Assembly (NCBI RefSeq): GCF_042646065.1 | Contig: NZ_JBHRTA010000038.1 | Span: 372,001-436,000, forward strand | Direction of reading: 5' to 3' | DNA length: 64,000 nucleotides | Origin: Parapedobacter deserti | GTDB lineage: Bacteria; Bacteroidota; Bacteroidia; Sphingobacteriales; Sphingobacteriaceae | In this document: piece after piece, positions 34,943 through 43,114 of the stretch | Layout: every line of letters begins with the position of its first letter | Numbering within the stretch: the stretch's first letter is position 1 | Notes under the pieces: model-generated | Seen by the model: only the letters and a program-made list of their open reading frames with translations | The model's database searches: none | What the model was told of the DNA's origin: nothing | Translations under genes and position numbers: made by a program

Positions 34943-36592
34943 TTATTGCCGCCATGCTTTGTATTGATTGATCAACCCGTTCGTAGATGCGTCATGGGTG
35001 GAAATAGCGTTATCATTACGCAGCTCGGGCAGGATTTTTCCCGCCAGCTGCTTACCGAGCTCGACGCCCCATTGGTCGAAGCTGAAAATGTTCCAAATAA
35101 TGCCCTGCACGAAAATCTTGTGTTCATAAAGGGCGATAAGTGATCCTAACGTATAAGGTGTTATCTTTTTAATAAGGAATGAGCTGCTGGGCCGATTTCC
35201 TTCAAATACCTTGAATGTTTTCAGCCGTGTTATTTCCTCATCTGTTTTGCCAGACGCCGCTAATTCCGCGATCACTTCGGACTCATCCTTCCCGTTCATT
35301 AGCGCTTCGGTCTGAGCAAAAAAATTCGAGAGCAACAGGGTATGATGTTCGCCTATGGCATTATGCGTCTGTGCTGGCGCAATGAAGTCGCATGGGATCA
35401 GTTTGGTGCCCTGATGAATCAGCTGATAGAATGCATGCTGGCCATTGGTGCCCGGTTCTCCCCAGATGATTGGGCCGGTCTGGTAGTCAACGGGGTCGCC
35501 GTTTCGATCTACGTATTTGCCGTTGCTTTCCATGTCCCCCTGTTGAAAATAGGCGGCAAAGCGGTGCAGGTACTGGTCGTATGGCAATATGGCGTGTGTC
35601 TCGGCATCGAAGAAATTATTGTACCAGATGCCGAGCAACGCCATAATGACCGGAGTGTTTTCTTCAAAAGGGGTCTGCTGGAAATGCTGGTCAGTGGCAT
35701 AGGCGCCCTGAAGTAGCTGCTCAAAGTTCTCAAAGCCGATGCTTAGGGCGATAGATAGCCCGATGGCACTCCACAGCGAATAGCGGCCGCCGACCCAATC
35801 CCAGAATTCAAACATATTTTGGGTGTCGATGCCGAACTCAGCCACGGCCTTGGCGTTGGTAGACAGGGCTACGAAATGCTTGGCAACAGCGTCTCGTCCC
35901 GCACCGCTGTCGAGCAGCCATTGACGTGCCGTGTGGGCGTTGGCCATGGTCTCCTGTGTGGTAAATGTCTTGGATGCGATCAGGAAAAGCGTCGTCTCGG
36001 GATCGACCCGCTTGAGCGTCTCGGCGATATGTGTCCCGTCCACATTGGATACAAAATGGATGTTCAGGTGGTTTTTGTACGGCTTCAGCGCTTCAGTGAC
36101 CATCACTGGCCCTAAGTCCGACCCGCCAATGCCGACGTTGACCACGTCGGTAATGGCCCTTCCAGTATGGCCTTTCCAGTCGCCATTGATCACCCGTTGT
36201 GAAAAGTCGCGCATCTTAGCTCGAACAGCTTTTACCTCGGGCATGATGTCCTTGCCATCTACCAGTAAGGGGGCGTTGTCTTGCTTGCGTAAGGCGGTAT
36301 GTAGTACAGCACGGTTTTCGGTCTCATTGATGGGTTCGCCGGAAAACATGGCACTTATGGCATCTTCCAGTTTGCACTCTCGGGCCAATTGCAGCAGCAA
36401 TACTTTTGTGGTTTCATTTATCCGGTTTTTCGAATAGTCAAAAAGCAGGTCGCCGAACGTAATCGAAAATTTTTCGAACCGTTGCGGATCTTTCTGGAAT
36501 AAGTCGCTGAGGTGTTTCGGTGCAATGTCGATAAAGTGGCTGCTGAGGTAATTGTAAGCTTGTGTTTCAGTGAAGTCTATCCGGGGTAGCAT
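34943..36592 (-). CDS. pgi: Glucose-6-phosphate isomerase
   Basis: Interconverts glucose-6-phosphate and fructose-6-phosphate in glycolysis. The 549-residue product starts at the ATG at 36592 (MLPRIDFTETQAYNYLSSHF); a longer upstream frame has no homology features. Signatures: VNVGIGGSDLGPVMVTEAL (about 153-171), FLIASKTFTTQETMANA (about 208-224), WDWVGGRYSLWSAIGLSIAL (about 266-285), GEPGTNGQHAFYQLIHQG with catalytic His (about 377-394) and SFDQWGVELGKQLA near 507-520. It matches the large E. coli-type PGI (about 550). Upstream, on the other strand, lies prfB. Confidence 0.97.
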   Translation of the reverse strand: MLPRIDFTETQAYNYLSSHFIDIAPKHLSDLFQKDPQRFEKFSITFGDLLFDYSKNRINETTKVLLLQLARECKLEDAISAMFSGEPINETENRAVLHTALRKQDNAPLLVDGKDIMPEVKAVRAKMRDFSQRVINGDWKGHTGRAITDVVNVGIGGSDLGPVMVTEALKPYKNHLNIHFVSNVDGTHIAETLKRVDPETTLFLIASKTFTTQETMANAHTARQWLLDSGAGRDAVAKHFVALSTNAKAVAEFGIDTQNMFEFWDWVGGRYSLWSAIGLSIALSIGFENFEQLLQGAYATDQHFQQTPFEENTPVIMALLGIWYNNFFDAETHAILPYDQYLHRFAAYFQQGDMESNGKYVDRNGDPVDYQTGPIIWGEPGTNGQHAFYQLIHQGTKLIPCDFIAPAQTHNAIGEHHTLLLSNFFAQTEALMNGKDESEVIAELAASGKTDEEITRLKTFKVFEGNRPSSSFLIKKITPYTLGSLIALYEHKIFVQGIIWNIFSFDQWGVELGKQLAGKILPELRNDNAISTHDASTNGLINQYKAWRQ

Positions 36593-36715
36593 AATAGTTC
36601 TTTTGAGGGCTAAGTTAAGTTTTTTGAGTGAAGAGCGGATGACGGATTGTAATTTTGATTTTAGATGCACGTTTGCCGCTCAGCGACCTGCGAAATAAAA
36701 GAAAGATAATTTGTT

Positions 36716-36723
36716 TACCTTTG
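36716..36723 (+). promoter_or_regulatory. -7 promoter element immediately before prfB
   Basis: TACCTTTG matches TAnnTTTG exactly and ends 5 nt before the ATG at 36729, so the prfB transcript would be leaderless or nearly so. No TTTG is seen at the -33 position. Confidence 0.5.
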
Positions 36724-36728
36724 CTTCC

Positions 36729-37815
36729 ATGACCAAAGAACAGATACAAGACTTGAGGGATAGAACAGCTTCCCTGAGGAGGCACCTTTGACATCGATGC
36801 TAGGAAAAAAGGAATAGAAAACGAGCAGGCCATTACCTTGCAGCCTGATTTTTGGGACGATTCCAAAGCCGCGGAGAAAGTCCTGCAAGCCATCAAGAGC
36901 AAGAAAGTGTGGACCGATCACTTTGATGCGGTGGCGGCGGCAGTGGACGATGCGGTGGTTATGTTTGAATTTTATCAAGCAGGAGATGCCACGGAGGCAG
37001 ACCTAAAAGAGCAATACGAGGCGGCCTTGGCGAAAGTGGAGGAGCTGGAATTCAAGAACATGCTGAGTGCTGAGGAAGACCAGTTGGACGCCGTATTGCA
37101 GATTACGGCTGGTGCAGGTGGAACCGAAAGCTGCGATTGGGCTGGCATGCTGATGCGGATGTACATCATGTGGGGCGAAAGCAACGGCTATAAAGTGACA
37201 GAACAAGACTATCAGGAAGGCGATGTTGCGGGCATTAAGACGGTAACCTTGCAGTTCTCTGGCGATTTCGCGTACGGCTATCTAAAAGGCGAGAACGGCG
37301 TACATCGGTTGGTACGTATTTCACCATTCGACTCCAATGCCAAGCGGCATACGTCATTTGCTTCGGTATATGTGTATCCGCTGGTAGATGATAATATCGA
37401 GATAGAGGTAAAAGACGCCGATGTCGAATTTGATACATTCCGCTCGGGCGGAGCAGGAGGGCAAAATGTAAACAAGGTAGAAACCGCCGTACGGTTGCAC
37501 CATAAGCCCACCGGAATTATCATCAAAAACCAAGAGTCGCGCTCACAGCTTCAAAACAAGGAGAACGCCTTGCGGCTTCTCAAATCGCAACTGTACGAGA
37601 TTGAGATGCGCAAGCGGCAGGAGGCTTCCGCCGCGATAGAAGGCAGCAAGAAAAAAATCGAATGGGGGTCGCAGATCCGGAATTATGTCTTGCATCCGTA
37701 TAAGTTGGTGAAAGACTTGCGTACCAATGTCGAGACATCCAATACCCAAGCCGTGCTTGACGGCAATATTGACGAATTCCTGAAAGCCTACCTAATGGAG
37801 TTTGGAAGGAACTAA
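36729..37815 (+). CDS. prfB: Peptide chain release factor 2 with programmed +1 frameshift
   Basis: Recognises UGA and UAA stop codons. Reading starts at the ATG at 36729 (MTKEQIQDLRDRTASLRRHL) and reaches an in-frame TGA at 36789-36791. A +1 slip at CTT TGA C (36786-36792) continues as LDIDARKKGIEN to the TAA at 37815, giving 361 residues as join(36729..36788, 36790..37815). A Shine-Dalgarno-like AGGAGG (36777-36782) sits 3 nt before the slippery CTT, exactly the autoregulatory signal known for RF2. Downstream the SPF stop-codon motif (RISPFDSNAKRH) and the catalytic GGQ (RSGGAGGQNVNKV) are present. It converges with dcd, the two stop codons overlapping. Confidence 0.97.
36777..36792 (+). promoter_or_regulatory. 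prfB: RF2 programmed frameshift signal
   Basis: AGGAGG, a 3-nt spacer and CTTTGAC. When RF2 is scarce the slow UGA allows a +1 shift from CTT into the RF2 frame, so the protein controls its own level. Established mechanism; the sequence match here is exact. Confidence 0.95.
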
Positions 37816-38348
37816 AATTCATTCTTCCACATCATGCTTTCGACAGGACGGGTGGTCTTATTGTTGTATTTCGCGTTTTGCTTCGTATTGTAAAAGGTCT
37901 CAATATCTCCTTCCACAGCGAAGTAAATGAGTTGGCCGATTGGCATGCCAAAATAAATCCTTACGGGTTGCGCCACGGAGATTTCAAGAGTCCAGGTATT
38001 ACAAAACCCAACATCCCCCTTTCCGGCAGTAGCGTGGATGTCTATGCCGAGGCGGCCTGTACTCGACTTACCCTCAAGAAAGGGCACATGGTTATGAGTT
38101 TCGGTATATTCAAGCGTCACACCAAGGTATAACGTGTTGGGCTCTAAGACAAATCCGGTTTTCGGAATTTCGAAATGAGTGATTTCATTGTGCCTTTTAG
38201 CATCTAACACACGGTCCTGATAGGTTGCAAGGTACTTCCCTAAGTGCACATCATAGGAATTGGTGCCCAAGCACTCCCTTCGGAACGGCTCAATGATGAT
38301 GGATCCGCGTTCGATCTCTTCCAGTATACGCTTGTCAGATAAAATCAT
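37812..38348 (-). CDS. dcd: dCTP deaminase
   Basis: Deaminates dCTP to dUTP for dTMP synthesis. The 178-residue form from the ATG at 38348 begins MILSDKRILEEIERGSIIIE. The catalytic core is EGKSSTGRLGIDIHATAGKG (about 100-119), with the active-site Ser and Arg, followed by Glu in WTLEISVAQPVRIYFGMPIGQL (about 127-148). E. coli Dcd is about 193, so length fits. The stop overlaps the prfB stop on the opposite strand by 4 bp. It is divergent from the phosphopantetheinyl transferase gene and each has its own -7 element. A bifunctional deaminase/dUTPase cannot be excluded from motifs alone. Confidence 0.92.
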   Translation of the reverse strand: MILSDKRILEEIERGSIIIEPFRRECLGTNSYDVHLGKYLATYQDRVLDAKRHNEITHFEIPKTGFVLEPNTLYLGVTLEYTETHNHVPFLEGKSSTGRLGIDIHATAGKGDVGFCNTWTLEISVAQPVRIYFGMPIGQLIYFAVEGDIETFYNTKQNAKYNNKTTRPVESMMWKNEF

Positions 38349-38366
38349 GTTTAAAAATCGAGGGAG

Positions 38367-38374
38367 CAAAAATA
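38367..38374 (-). promoter_or_regulatory. -7 promoter element of dcd
   Basis: On the minus strand TATTTTTG matches TAnnTTTG and lies 18 nt before the dcd ATG, giving a very short leader. Confidence 0.45.
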
Positions 38375-38417
38375 CGTTATTGAATCAGATTATTAAGGAC
38401 TATTAGCGATAAATAAC

Positions 38418-38425
38418 TATTTTTG
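38418..38425 (+). promoter_or_regulatory. -7 promoter element of the phosphopantetheinyl transferase gene
   Basis: TATTTTTG matches TAnnTTTG and ends 5 nt before the ATG at 38431, again predicting a leaderless transcript. Confidence 0.5.
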
Positions 38426-38430
38426 GCTAT

Positions 38431-39069
38431 ATGGCATTAGCATACTTGCGTGAACTGGATAATAATGTGCGGTTCGCAATATGGCGCATTGAAGAATCGG
38501 CAGACGACCTTATAAGCCGGTTACAACTGGATGACCGCGAAAAAGCTGTCTTAAGCCGCTTGAACAAGGGTAAGCGCACACTGCATTGGCTCGCCACACG
38601 TGTACTTCTGCGGACAATGTTAGACACGCCGGGTTTTATCGATTGTCCTTCCGATGATAACGGCAAACCCTACTTAGCCAATTTCCCGCAGCGGATCTCA
38701 CTCACCCACTCGTTCGAATATGCTGCAGTAATGATGAGCGACAACGGCGAAGTCGGAATCGATCTCGAGCTGGTGAAAGCGAAAATACTGCGTATTGCGG
38801 ATAAGTTCATGAAAGCCCAAGAGCTGGAATCCATTGGGCGTCACCATATCGAAAAGCTTTATGCGTGTTGGTGTGCCAAGGAAGCCGTATATAAATTGCA
38901 GGGAAACAAAGGGGTCTCGTTTAAGGATAACATGACCATCCTTCCGTTTGATTTTCAAGATCAGGGCGTACTTTTTCTGGATCTGGACGCTGTGAACCGG
39001 CAGGAGCGGTTCAAGGTATATTACGAAAAATTCCAGGAGTATATGCTCGGCTATGTCGTGGAAGGGTAG
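38431..39069 (+). CDS. 4'-phosphopantetheinyl transferase superfamily protein
   Basis: Transfers the phosphopantetheine arm from CoA to carrier proteins. The 212-residue protein has the Sfp-type landmarks: an N-terminal part with RLNKGKRTLHWLATRVLLRT (about 47-66), LTHSFEYAAVMMSDNGEVGIDLEL (about 91-114, metal-binding Asp and Glu) and KLYACWCAKEAVYKLQGNKG (about 144-163, WxxKEA). Length lies between AcpS (about 125) and Sfp (about 225), nearest the Sfp/HetI group. No polyketide or peptide synthetase gene is in the window, so it may serve fatty acid synthesis. It is divergent from dcd and convergent with bcp, 7 bp away. Confidence 0.88.
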   Translation: MALAYLRELDNNVRFAIWRIEESADDLISRLQLDDREKAVLSRLNKGKRTLHWLATRVLLRTMLDTPGFIDCPSDDNGKPYLANFPQRISLTHSFEYAAVMMSDNGEVGIDLELVKAKILRIADKFMKAQELESIGRHHIEKLYACWCAKEAVYKLQGNKGVSFKDNMTILPFDFQDQGVLFLDLDAVNRQERFKVYYEKFQEYMLGYVVEG

Positions 39070-39076
39070 TTGCAGT

Positions 39077-39538
39077 CTATTCCAGCAACGCCCTTACCTG
39101 TTGGGAAGCATTTTTGCTGTCCACTTTGTCGATAATGTGCGTGATGATACCCCGTTCGTCGATGACGAACGTTGTGCGCAATATTCCCATGTATGTGCGG
39201 CCAAAAAGCATTTTCTCACCCCATACCCCGTAACTGTTGACGATTTTTAAATCGGTATCGACCAGTAACGTAAATGGCAAGCTGAACTTTGCTGCGAAGT
39301 TGCGGTGCGAGCGCTCGGTATTCGCGCTAACGCCGATGACTTCAAAGCCGTCCGCTTGCAGCGAGCGGTAGTCGTCCCGGAAACTGCAGGCCTCGTCTGT
39401 GCAGTTAGGCGTATTGTCCTTTGGGTAGAAATAAAGGATAACTTTTCTGCCTTTGAAATCGCTTAATGACACCGTGTCTCCGTGTTGATTTTTTGCTGTA
39501 ATTGCGGGCGCGCTATCGCCGACCTTCGGTTTTGCCAT
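39077..39538 (-). CDS. bcp: Bcp-type thioredoxin-dependent peroxiredoxin
   Basis: Reduces hydrogen and organic peroxides. The 153-residue protein contains LYFYPKDNTPNCTDEACSFRDDY (near residues 34-56) with peroxidatic Cys and a second Cys five residues on, the atypical 2-Cys pattern of Bcp/PrxQ. Other family segments are LSDFKGRKVILYFYP and KMLFGRTYMGILRTTFVIDE. It lies 14 bp after the M23 peptidase gene on the same strand and may be co-transcribed with it, although the functions are unrelated. Confidence 0.95.
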   Translation of the reverse strand: MAKPKVGDSAPAITAKNQHGDTVSLSDFKGRKVILYFYPKDNTPNCTDEACSFRDDYRSLQADGFEVIGVSANTERSHRNFAAKFSLPFTLLVDTDLKIVNSYGVWGEKMLFGRTYMGILRTTFVIDERGIITHIIDKVDSKNASQQVRALLE

Positions 39539-39552
39539 AGTATCTTATTGTA

Positions 39553-41247
39553 TTATCTGATGAAGTTGGCCTCATGGACCTGCGTATTGTCCTTCCAATC
39601 GGTGACCTCCAGGCGGAAGCGATGTTTACCTTTCGGTAAGCCGACTTCGAATACATGCCATAGGGATCGGAATTTGGGATCGTATTCCATGAGCACCCAT
39701 TGGTCATCGATATACCCGTTGAATGATTGGATACCGGACAGGTCGTCGAAAATCTTGAAGTCTACGCGGTTGATGGCTCCCATGTCCTTCCCTGCACTGA
39801 TATTTTGCGGTTGGATGGTAGGTGGCAGGGTGTCTACCGTGATGTAGAAGCTGCCAAACGATCGGGTTTTGGTGCGCACCCATCCGTCATCGAAATTGCC
39901 GCCCTGTGACCTTCCCTGATTATCCACCAGGATGGCTTTCGATCGGAGCGCTTCGGTCAGGGTGGTATCCGGCTTGATTTTCAATTCGTAGCTGTCAAAG
40001 AGCGGAATGAAGCGGTTGTGCACATGCTGGATCATGGAATACCCGTTTTTAGGCCGCGCCCCTTGGTGGTAACTGAAGTGCAGGTGGTCATACAACGCAT
40101 TCTTGGGGACGATCACTTCTATGTTTTCGGCTGCATACCGGTTTTCGCGGTCATAGCGGAACATCGCCGTGCCAGCGGTACGCTGCCGGACGGGAGCGTA
40201 GGATGGCGAATTCCGCACCTTGAATGAGTGCGATGCGGTATTGCCATGTACATCGCGTACGCGATAGGTAAGCGTATGCTCTTGCTCGTCCGTGAGGGTG
40301 ATGCTCCCGTCTCCATCGAGAACATGGTAGATGTTGATGGGGTTGTTCGGATCTTTAAAGCTTTTCTGGACCCTTGTATTTTTCATGATGTAATACGGAT
40401 AGTCCACGTAGGAATGGATGGCTCGGGAAGTTGCAAAAGATAATTCTTCAAAAAGGACTGTGCTGACGGGTTTGTTGCCAAGCAGCAGCTCGATCGAGTA
40501 CACACCGTTGTTGAATGATGTGCCGTTGTGCCGGTCAATCGTATTGATTCCCACGCCAAAACGGCCGTTGACGGGAATCACCTGGCTGTCTTTCAACGAC
40601 AGGTGCCGCCTCGGTGTATGTTCGTTGAATGGCTCATCTGCCAAGTCATAGACGGTAATGCCCTGGATGAGCGGTGGAATGTCGTCTGGAAATGTTAACC
40701 CGAACAACTGGGGATTTAATGGCGCCTGGGTTTCCGTGTCGCGTATTTCGAAGTGCAGGTGTGGGCCTTGGGAGCTTCCGGAATTGCCCGCCAGACCTAT
40801 ACGATCGCCTTTCTTCAATGGCATGACCGCTTCGTCAAGTGGAATATCCACATCAAACCGCTGCAGTTCGTATTGCTTCGCCCGGACGATCGACGTCAGG
40901 GCTTCGTTGAATTCGTGCATATGCAGGTATACGCTGGTATAACCGTTCGGGTGATCGATGTAAACGGAATTTCCTCCTCCGCCGATCTGTACCCGCACGC
41001 GTGATACATAACCATCCGCTACGGCAAAGAGCGGGAGACCCACCCGCTGCTGTGTGCGGTAATCATCACCAGCATGGAAATGTGTAGCGCGCAGCTCGCC
41101 GAAGGTGCCGGAGGCCTGCGGGGGGATAGCCAACGGACGCCGGAAATAACCCTGCGGGTAATCACGGTTTTTCATCACCGCAGATTGCGCATAAGTTCCC
41201 GTGGGAACGAGAAGACAGAGAAAAATGATTGCTTGGATTATCTTCAT
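39553..41247 (-). CDS. M23-family metallopeptidase (secreted)
   Basis: Probable peptidoglycan endopeptidase or an inactive regulator of one. The 564-residue product has a signal (MKIIQAIIFLCLLVPTGTYA, cut near AQS) followed at once by the LytM domain at about 35-175. The zinc motif HAGDD in ATHFHAGDDYRTQQRV, an HPNGYTSVYLHMHEF segment, and HLHFEIRD near 163-170 carry all the expected ligands (His, Asp, His-x-His), so activity is plausible. The 390-residue C-terminal part is beta-rich with no recognised family. It follows the FAH-family gene by 10 bp. Confidence 0.88.
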   Translation of the reverse strand: MKIIQAIIFLCLLVPTGTYAQSAVMKNRDYPQGYFRRPLAIPPQASGTFGELRATHFHAGDDYRTQQRVGLPLFAVADGYVSRVRVQIGGGGNSVYIDHPNGYTSVYLHMHEFNEALTSIVRAKQYELQRFDVDIPLDEAVMPLKKGDRIGLAGNSGSSQGPHLHFEIRDTETQAPLNPQLFGLTFPDDIPPLIQGITVYDLADEPFNEHTPRRHLSLKDSQVIPVNGRFGVGINTIDRHNGTSFNNGVYSIELLLGNKPVSTVLFEELSFATSRAIHSYVDYPYYIMKNTRVQKSFKDPNNPINIYHVLDGDGSITLTDEQEHTLTYRVRDVHGNTASHSFKVRNSPSYAPVRQRTAGTAMFRYDRENRYAAENIEVIVPKNALYDHLHFSYHQGARPKNGYSMIQHVHNRFIPLFDSYELKIKPDTTLTEALRSKAILVDNQGRSQGGNFDDGWVRTKTRSFGSFYITVDTLPPTIQPQNISAGKDMGAINRVDFKIFDDLSGIQSFNGYIDDQWVLMEYDPKFRSLWHVFEVGLPKGKHRFRLEVTDWKDNTQVHEANFIR

Positions 41248-41257
41248 GAGTACGCTA

Positions 41258-41869
41258 TTATTTCACGTGAAAATTGAACATTCGCCGGTCGCCGATAAAC
41301 CCTTCCAGGTAATCGCCGATAGCGACCGGGCCTACGCCGGCGGGTGTGCCGGTAAAAACAAGATCGCCCTTTCGCAACGTAATGTACTGCGACACGAAAA
41401 TCAAAATATCCTCGAATGAAAATAGTAAGTCTTTGGTGTTGCCCGCTTGCACCGTTTCTCCGTTTTTGTCCAACCAAAACGGCAGGTTATACAGGTCGTT
41501 GAAAGTTTCTTTCGGCAGCAATTCGCTTACCGGCGCCGAGCCATCAAAGGCCTTTGCTAACTCCCAGGGAAGCGATTTCTCCTTGTGCAACTGCTGGATA
41601 TCCCTCGCCGTGAAATCGATGCCCAGCCCAATGGCGTCATAATAGGTATGCGCAAATTTTGAACCGATATGTTTTCCTTCCTTGCAGATACGGAGAACCA
41701 CCTCGACCTCGTGGTGGATGTTGCTGGAAAAGTCGGGATGATAAAAGTCGCGGTTGTCTTTCACAACCGCTGTATCGGGTTTGAGAAAGATGACGGGTTT
41801 TTCGGGTACCGGATTATGGAGTTCCTTGGCATGTGCTGCGTAATTGCGTCCGATGGCGATGACTTTCAT
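41258..41869 (-). CDS. Fumarylacetoacetate hydrolase family enzyme
   Basis: Small FAH-fold enzyme (203 residues), near acylpyruvase/YcgM in length. It begins MKVIAIGRNYAAHAKELHNP and keeps the metal-binding acidic residues in IHHEVEVVLRICKEGKHIG (Glu-x-Glu near 51-53) and GLGIDFTARDIQ (Asp near 83). KAFDGSAPVSELLP and LVFTGTPAGVGPVAIGDYLE are also typical. The natural substrate cannot be deduced; acylpyruvates or oxaloacetate are common for this subgroup. The ATG at 41869 is first of a run of three genes on this strand (FAH, M23, bcp). A TATTTTTG element lies 125 nt upstream on this strand (41995-42002). Confidence 0.88.
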   Translation of the reverse strand: MKVIAIGRNYAAHAKELHNPVPEKPVIFLKPDTAVVKDNRDFYHPDFSSNIHHEVEVVLRICKEGKHIGSKFAHTYYDAIGLGIDFTARDIQQLHKEKSLPWELAKAFDGSAPVSELLPKETFNDLYNLPFWLDKNGETVQAGNTKDLLFSFEDILIFVSQYITLRKGDLVFTGTPAGVGPVAIGDYLEGFIGDRRMFNFHVK

Positions 41870-41994
41870 GTAAATGTTGTTTTAACCGGCGAAGAAGCTT
41901 TCGCTTGCCACAGGCGGGCCTAAGCTGCCTATTTTTTATGCTCCATTGTCGTCGACGGCTCGCGCAAGTGACACAGGGGCCGGCCGGCGTGCCG

Positions 41995-42002
41995 CAAAAA
42001 TA
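41995..42002 (-). promoter_or_regulatory. Candidate -7 element of the FAH-M23-bcp run
   Basis: On the minus strand TATTTTTG matches TAnnTTTG. It would give a leader of about 120 nt before the ATG at 41869. No -33 TTTG is visible. Confidence 0.35.
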
Positions 42003-42093
42003 GTAAGAAAGATCTAAAAACTTTTACAATTCCGGTTTGTGAATAAAAATAGCTTTTTTGTATATTCACGTTACAATAAATACGGAGGTGCTT

Positions 42094-42813
42094 ATGCAGA
42101 CTTTAAATGCTAACTGGTTTATTGAAATGCCGATAGACTTTGAGCACAAGCAGTATCAGCTGCTCGCTTATCTGCAGCAGATTAATGCTCGTTTCAACAG
42201 GACACAGCTTTATCCCAATCTGAACGACCTGGTTTTTCATTACAACAACCTGAAAAAGTTTAAGAGTGATAAAACCACATTGGAGAGCAGCTTCCCCGTG
42301 CGCTTGAGCAATATTGACTTGCAGGCGGTAGAAATCACGTATGAAAAAATCGTAAACGATGATGCTATGATGCAGGAGATTGAGCAGATTATCCACTTCG
42401 CAACCGAAAAAATCAAACCTGCAATCAAAGAAGGTCGTGAAATCCATGATTTCGTGGAACGCCATTTGGCCATTTCCGAGGTAGGCATGCGCCCGCTCTA
42501 TCCCTTTCATGGATACCTGTTGCTGCGCAATGGAGACGATCGCGGAGTGCGCGTTTACGAATACCAGGTGACGCTGTTTGAAAGCCAGCACGAGAAATAC
42601 CGGGGCATTCACACGACGTATATCACCAGATACGAGCGGCATTTCGTTTACAACACACCGGAATCCATCCGGAAAGATCTGATCCACACGCGTAGGCAAT
42701 TACCTAATCCGGCGGTATATCAAGTGGAAAGCGATATTACGTTTCCCGTTGAAAATACATTACTGCCTCTGGCAAAAAAGACACTCGTCAAAGCGATATC
42801 AGCATTGAACTGA
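42094..42813 (+). CDS. Conserved-looking protein of unknown function
   Basis: I do not recognise the family. The ATG at 42094 follows a good ribosome binding site (GGAG 10-13 nt upstream), so it is preferred over an earlier in-frame start. The 239-residue protein opens MQTLNANWFIEMPIDFEHKQ and is rich in Glu, Lys and aromatic residues. It is predicted alpha/beta with no signal peptide or membrane span. Features include a cluster DDAMMQEIEQIIHFATEKIK, then HDFVERHLAISEVGMRPLYP and HGYLLLRNGDDRGVRVYEYQ, which look like a compact domain. It is a single-gene unit, ended by a long perfect hairpin. The gene is probably real: RBS, length and a clean terminator support it. Confidence 0.75.
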   Translation: MQTLNANWFIEMPIDFEHKQYQLLAYLQQINARFNRTQLYPNLNDLVFHYNNLKKFKSDKTTLESSFPVRLSNIDLQAVEITYEKIVNDDAMMQEIEQIIHFATEKIKPAIKEGREIHDFVERHLAISEVGMRPLYPFHGYLLLRNGDDRGVRVYEYQVTLFESQHEKYRGIHTTYITRYERHFVYNTPESIRKDLIHTRRQLPNPAVYQVESDITFPVENTLLPLAKKTLVKAISALN

Positions 42814-42836
42814 CATAAAACAGGCAGGGAGTGCAA

Positions 42837-42873
42837 TTCAGATGGTTTTTTGAAAGAAAAAAAACCATCTGAA
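42837..42873 (+). terminator. Perfect 15-bp hairpin terminator
   Basis: TTCAGATGGTTTTTT (42837-42851) pairs with AAAAAACCATCTGAA (42859-42873) around a 7-nt loop, 24 bp after the unknown gene. The right-hand arm is followed by CGACTTTTTG. The A/T-rich ends make it usable in either direction. Confidence 0.88.
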
Positions 42874-43114
42874 CGACTTTTTGTTGTTCCATAACTATTA
42901 GACAAGGCTGGTTCACAACAACGCTTGATTTATGATGGATCCGAGGCGTCCGCCACCCGTTAGCTAAAATGTTTTAGTTAGTTAATGTTCTTTGCGACCC
43001 TAAGCGGACACGATAGGGACAGGTCGGTGCGTCTTCATAGCCAGCCTTTAACGGAGACTCCGTATACACTGATGCCGGCCCCGCAATTCAAAAAGTTCAA
43101 GCAAAACACACATC
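42874..43114 (+). promoter_or_regulatory. Leader/promoter region of the second SusC gene
   Basis: No ORF of note. AAGGCTGG (42904-42911) and CCAGCCTT (43041-43048) are perfect inverted repeats about 130 nt apart. CGGAGACTCCG at about 43052-43062 and CTAAAA/TTTTAG around 42966-42980 form smaller symmetric elements. Such leaders can hold antisense or leader RNAs in Bacteroidota, but I see no direct evidence for one. No clear TAnnTTTG is present. Confidence 0.35.

Noticed and set aside
36729..36791. Apparent premature stop in prfB as a sequencing error or pseudogene
   Set aside because: The AGGAGG-spacer-CTTTGAC context is the known programmed frameshift and the downstream frame is intact.
42960..42995. 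-33/-7 promoter around TTCTTTGC before the second SusC
   Set aside because: Two mismatches from TAnnTTTG and no -33 element.
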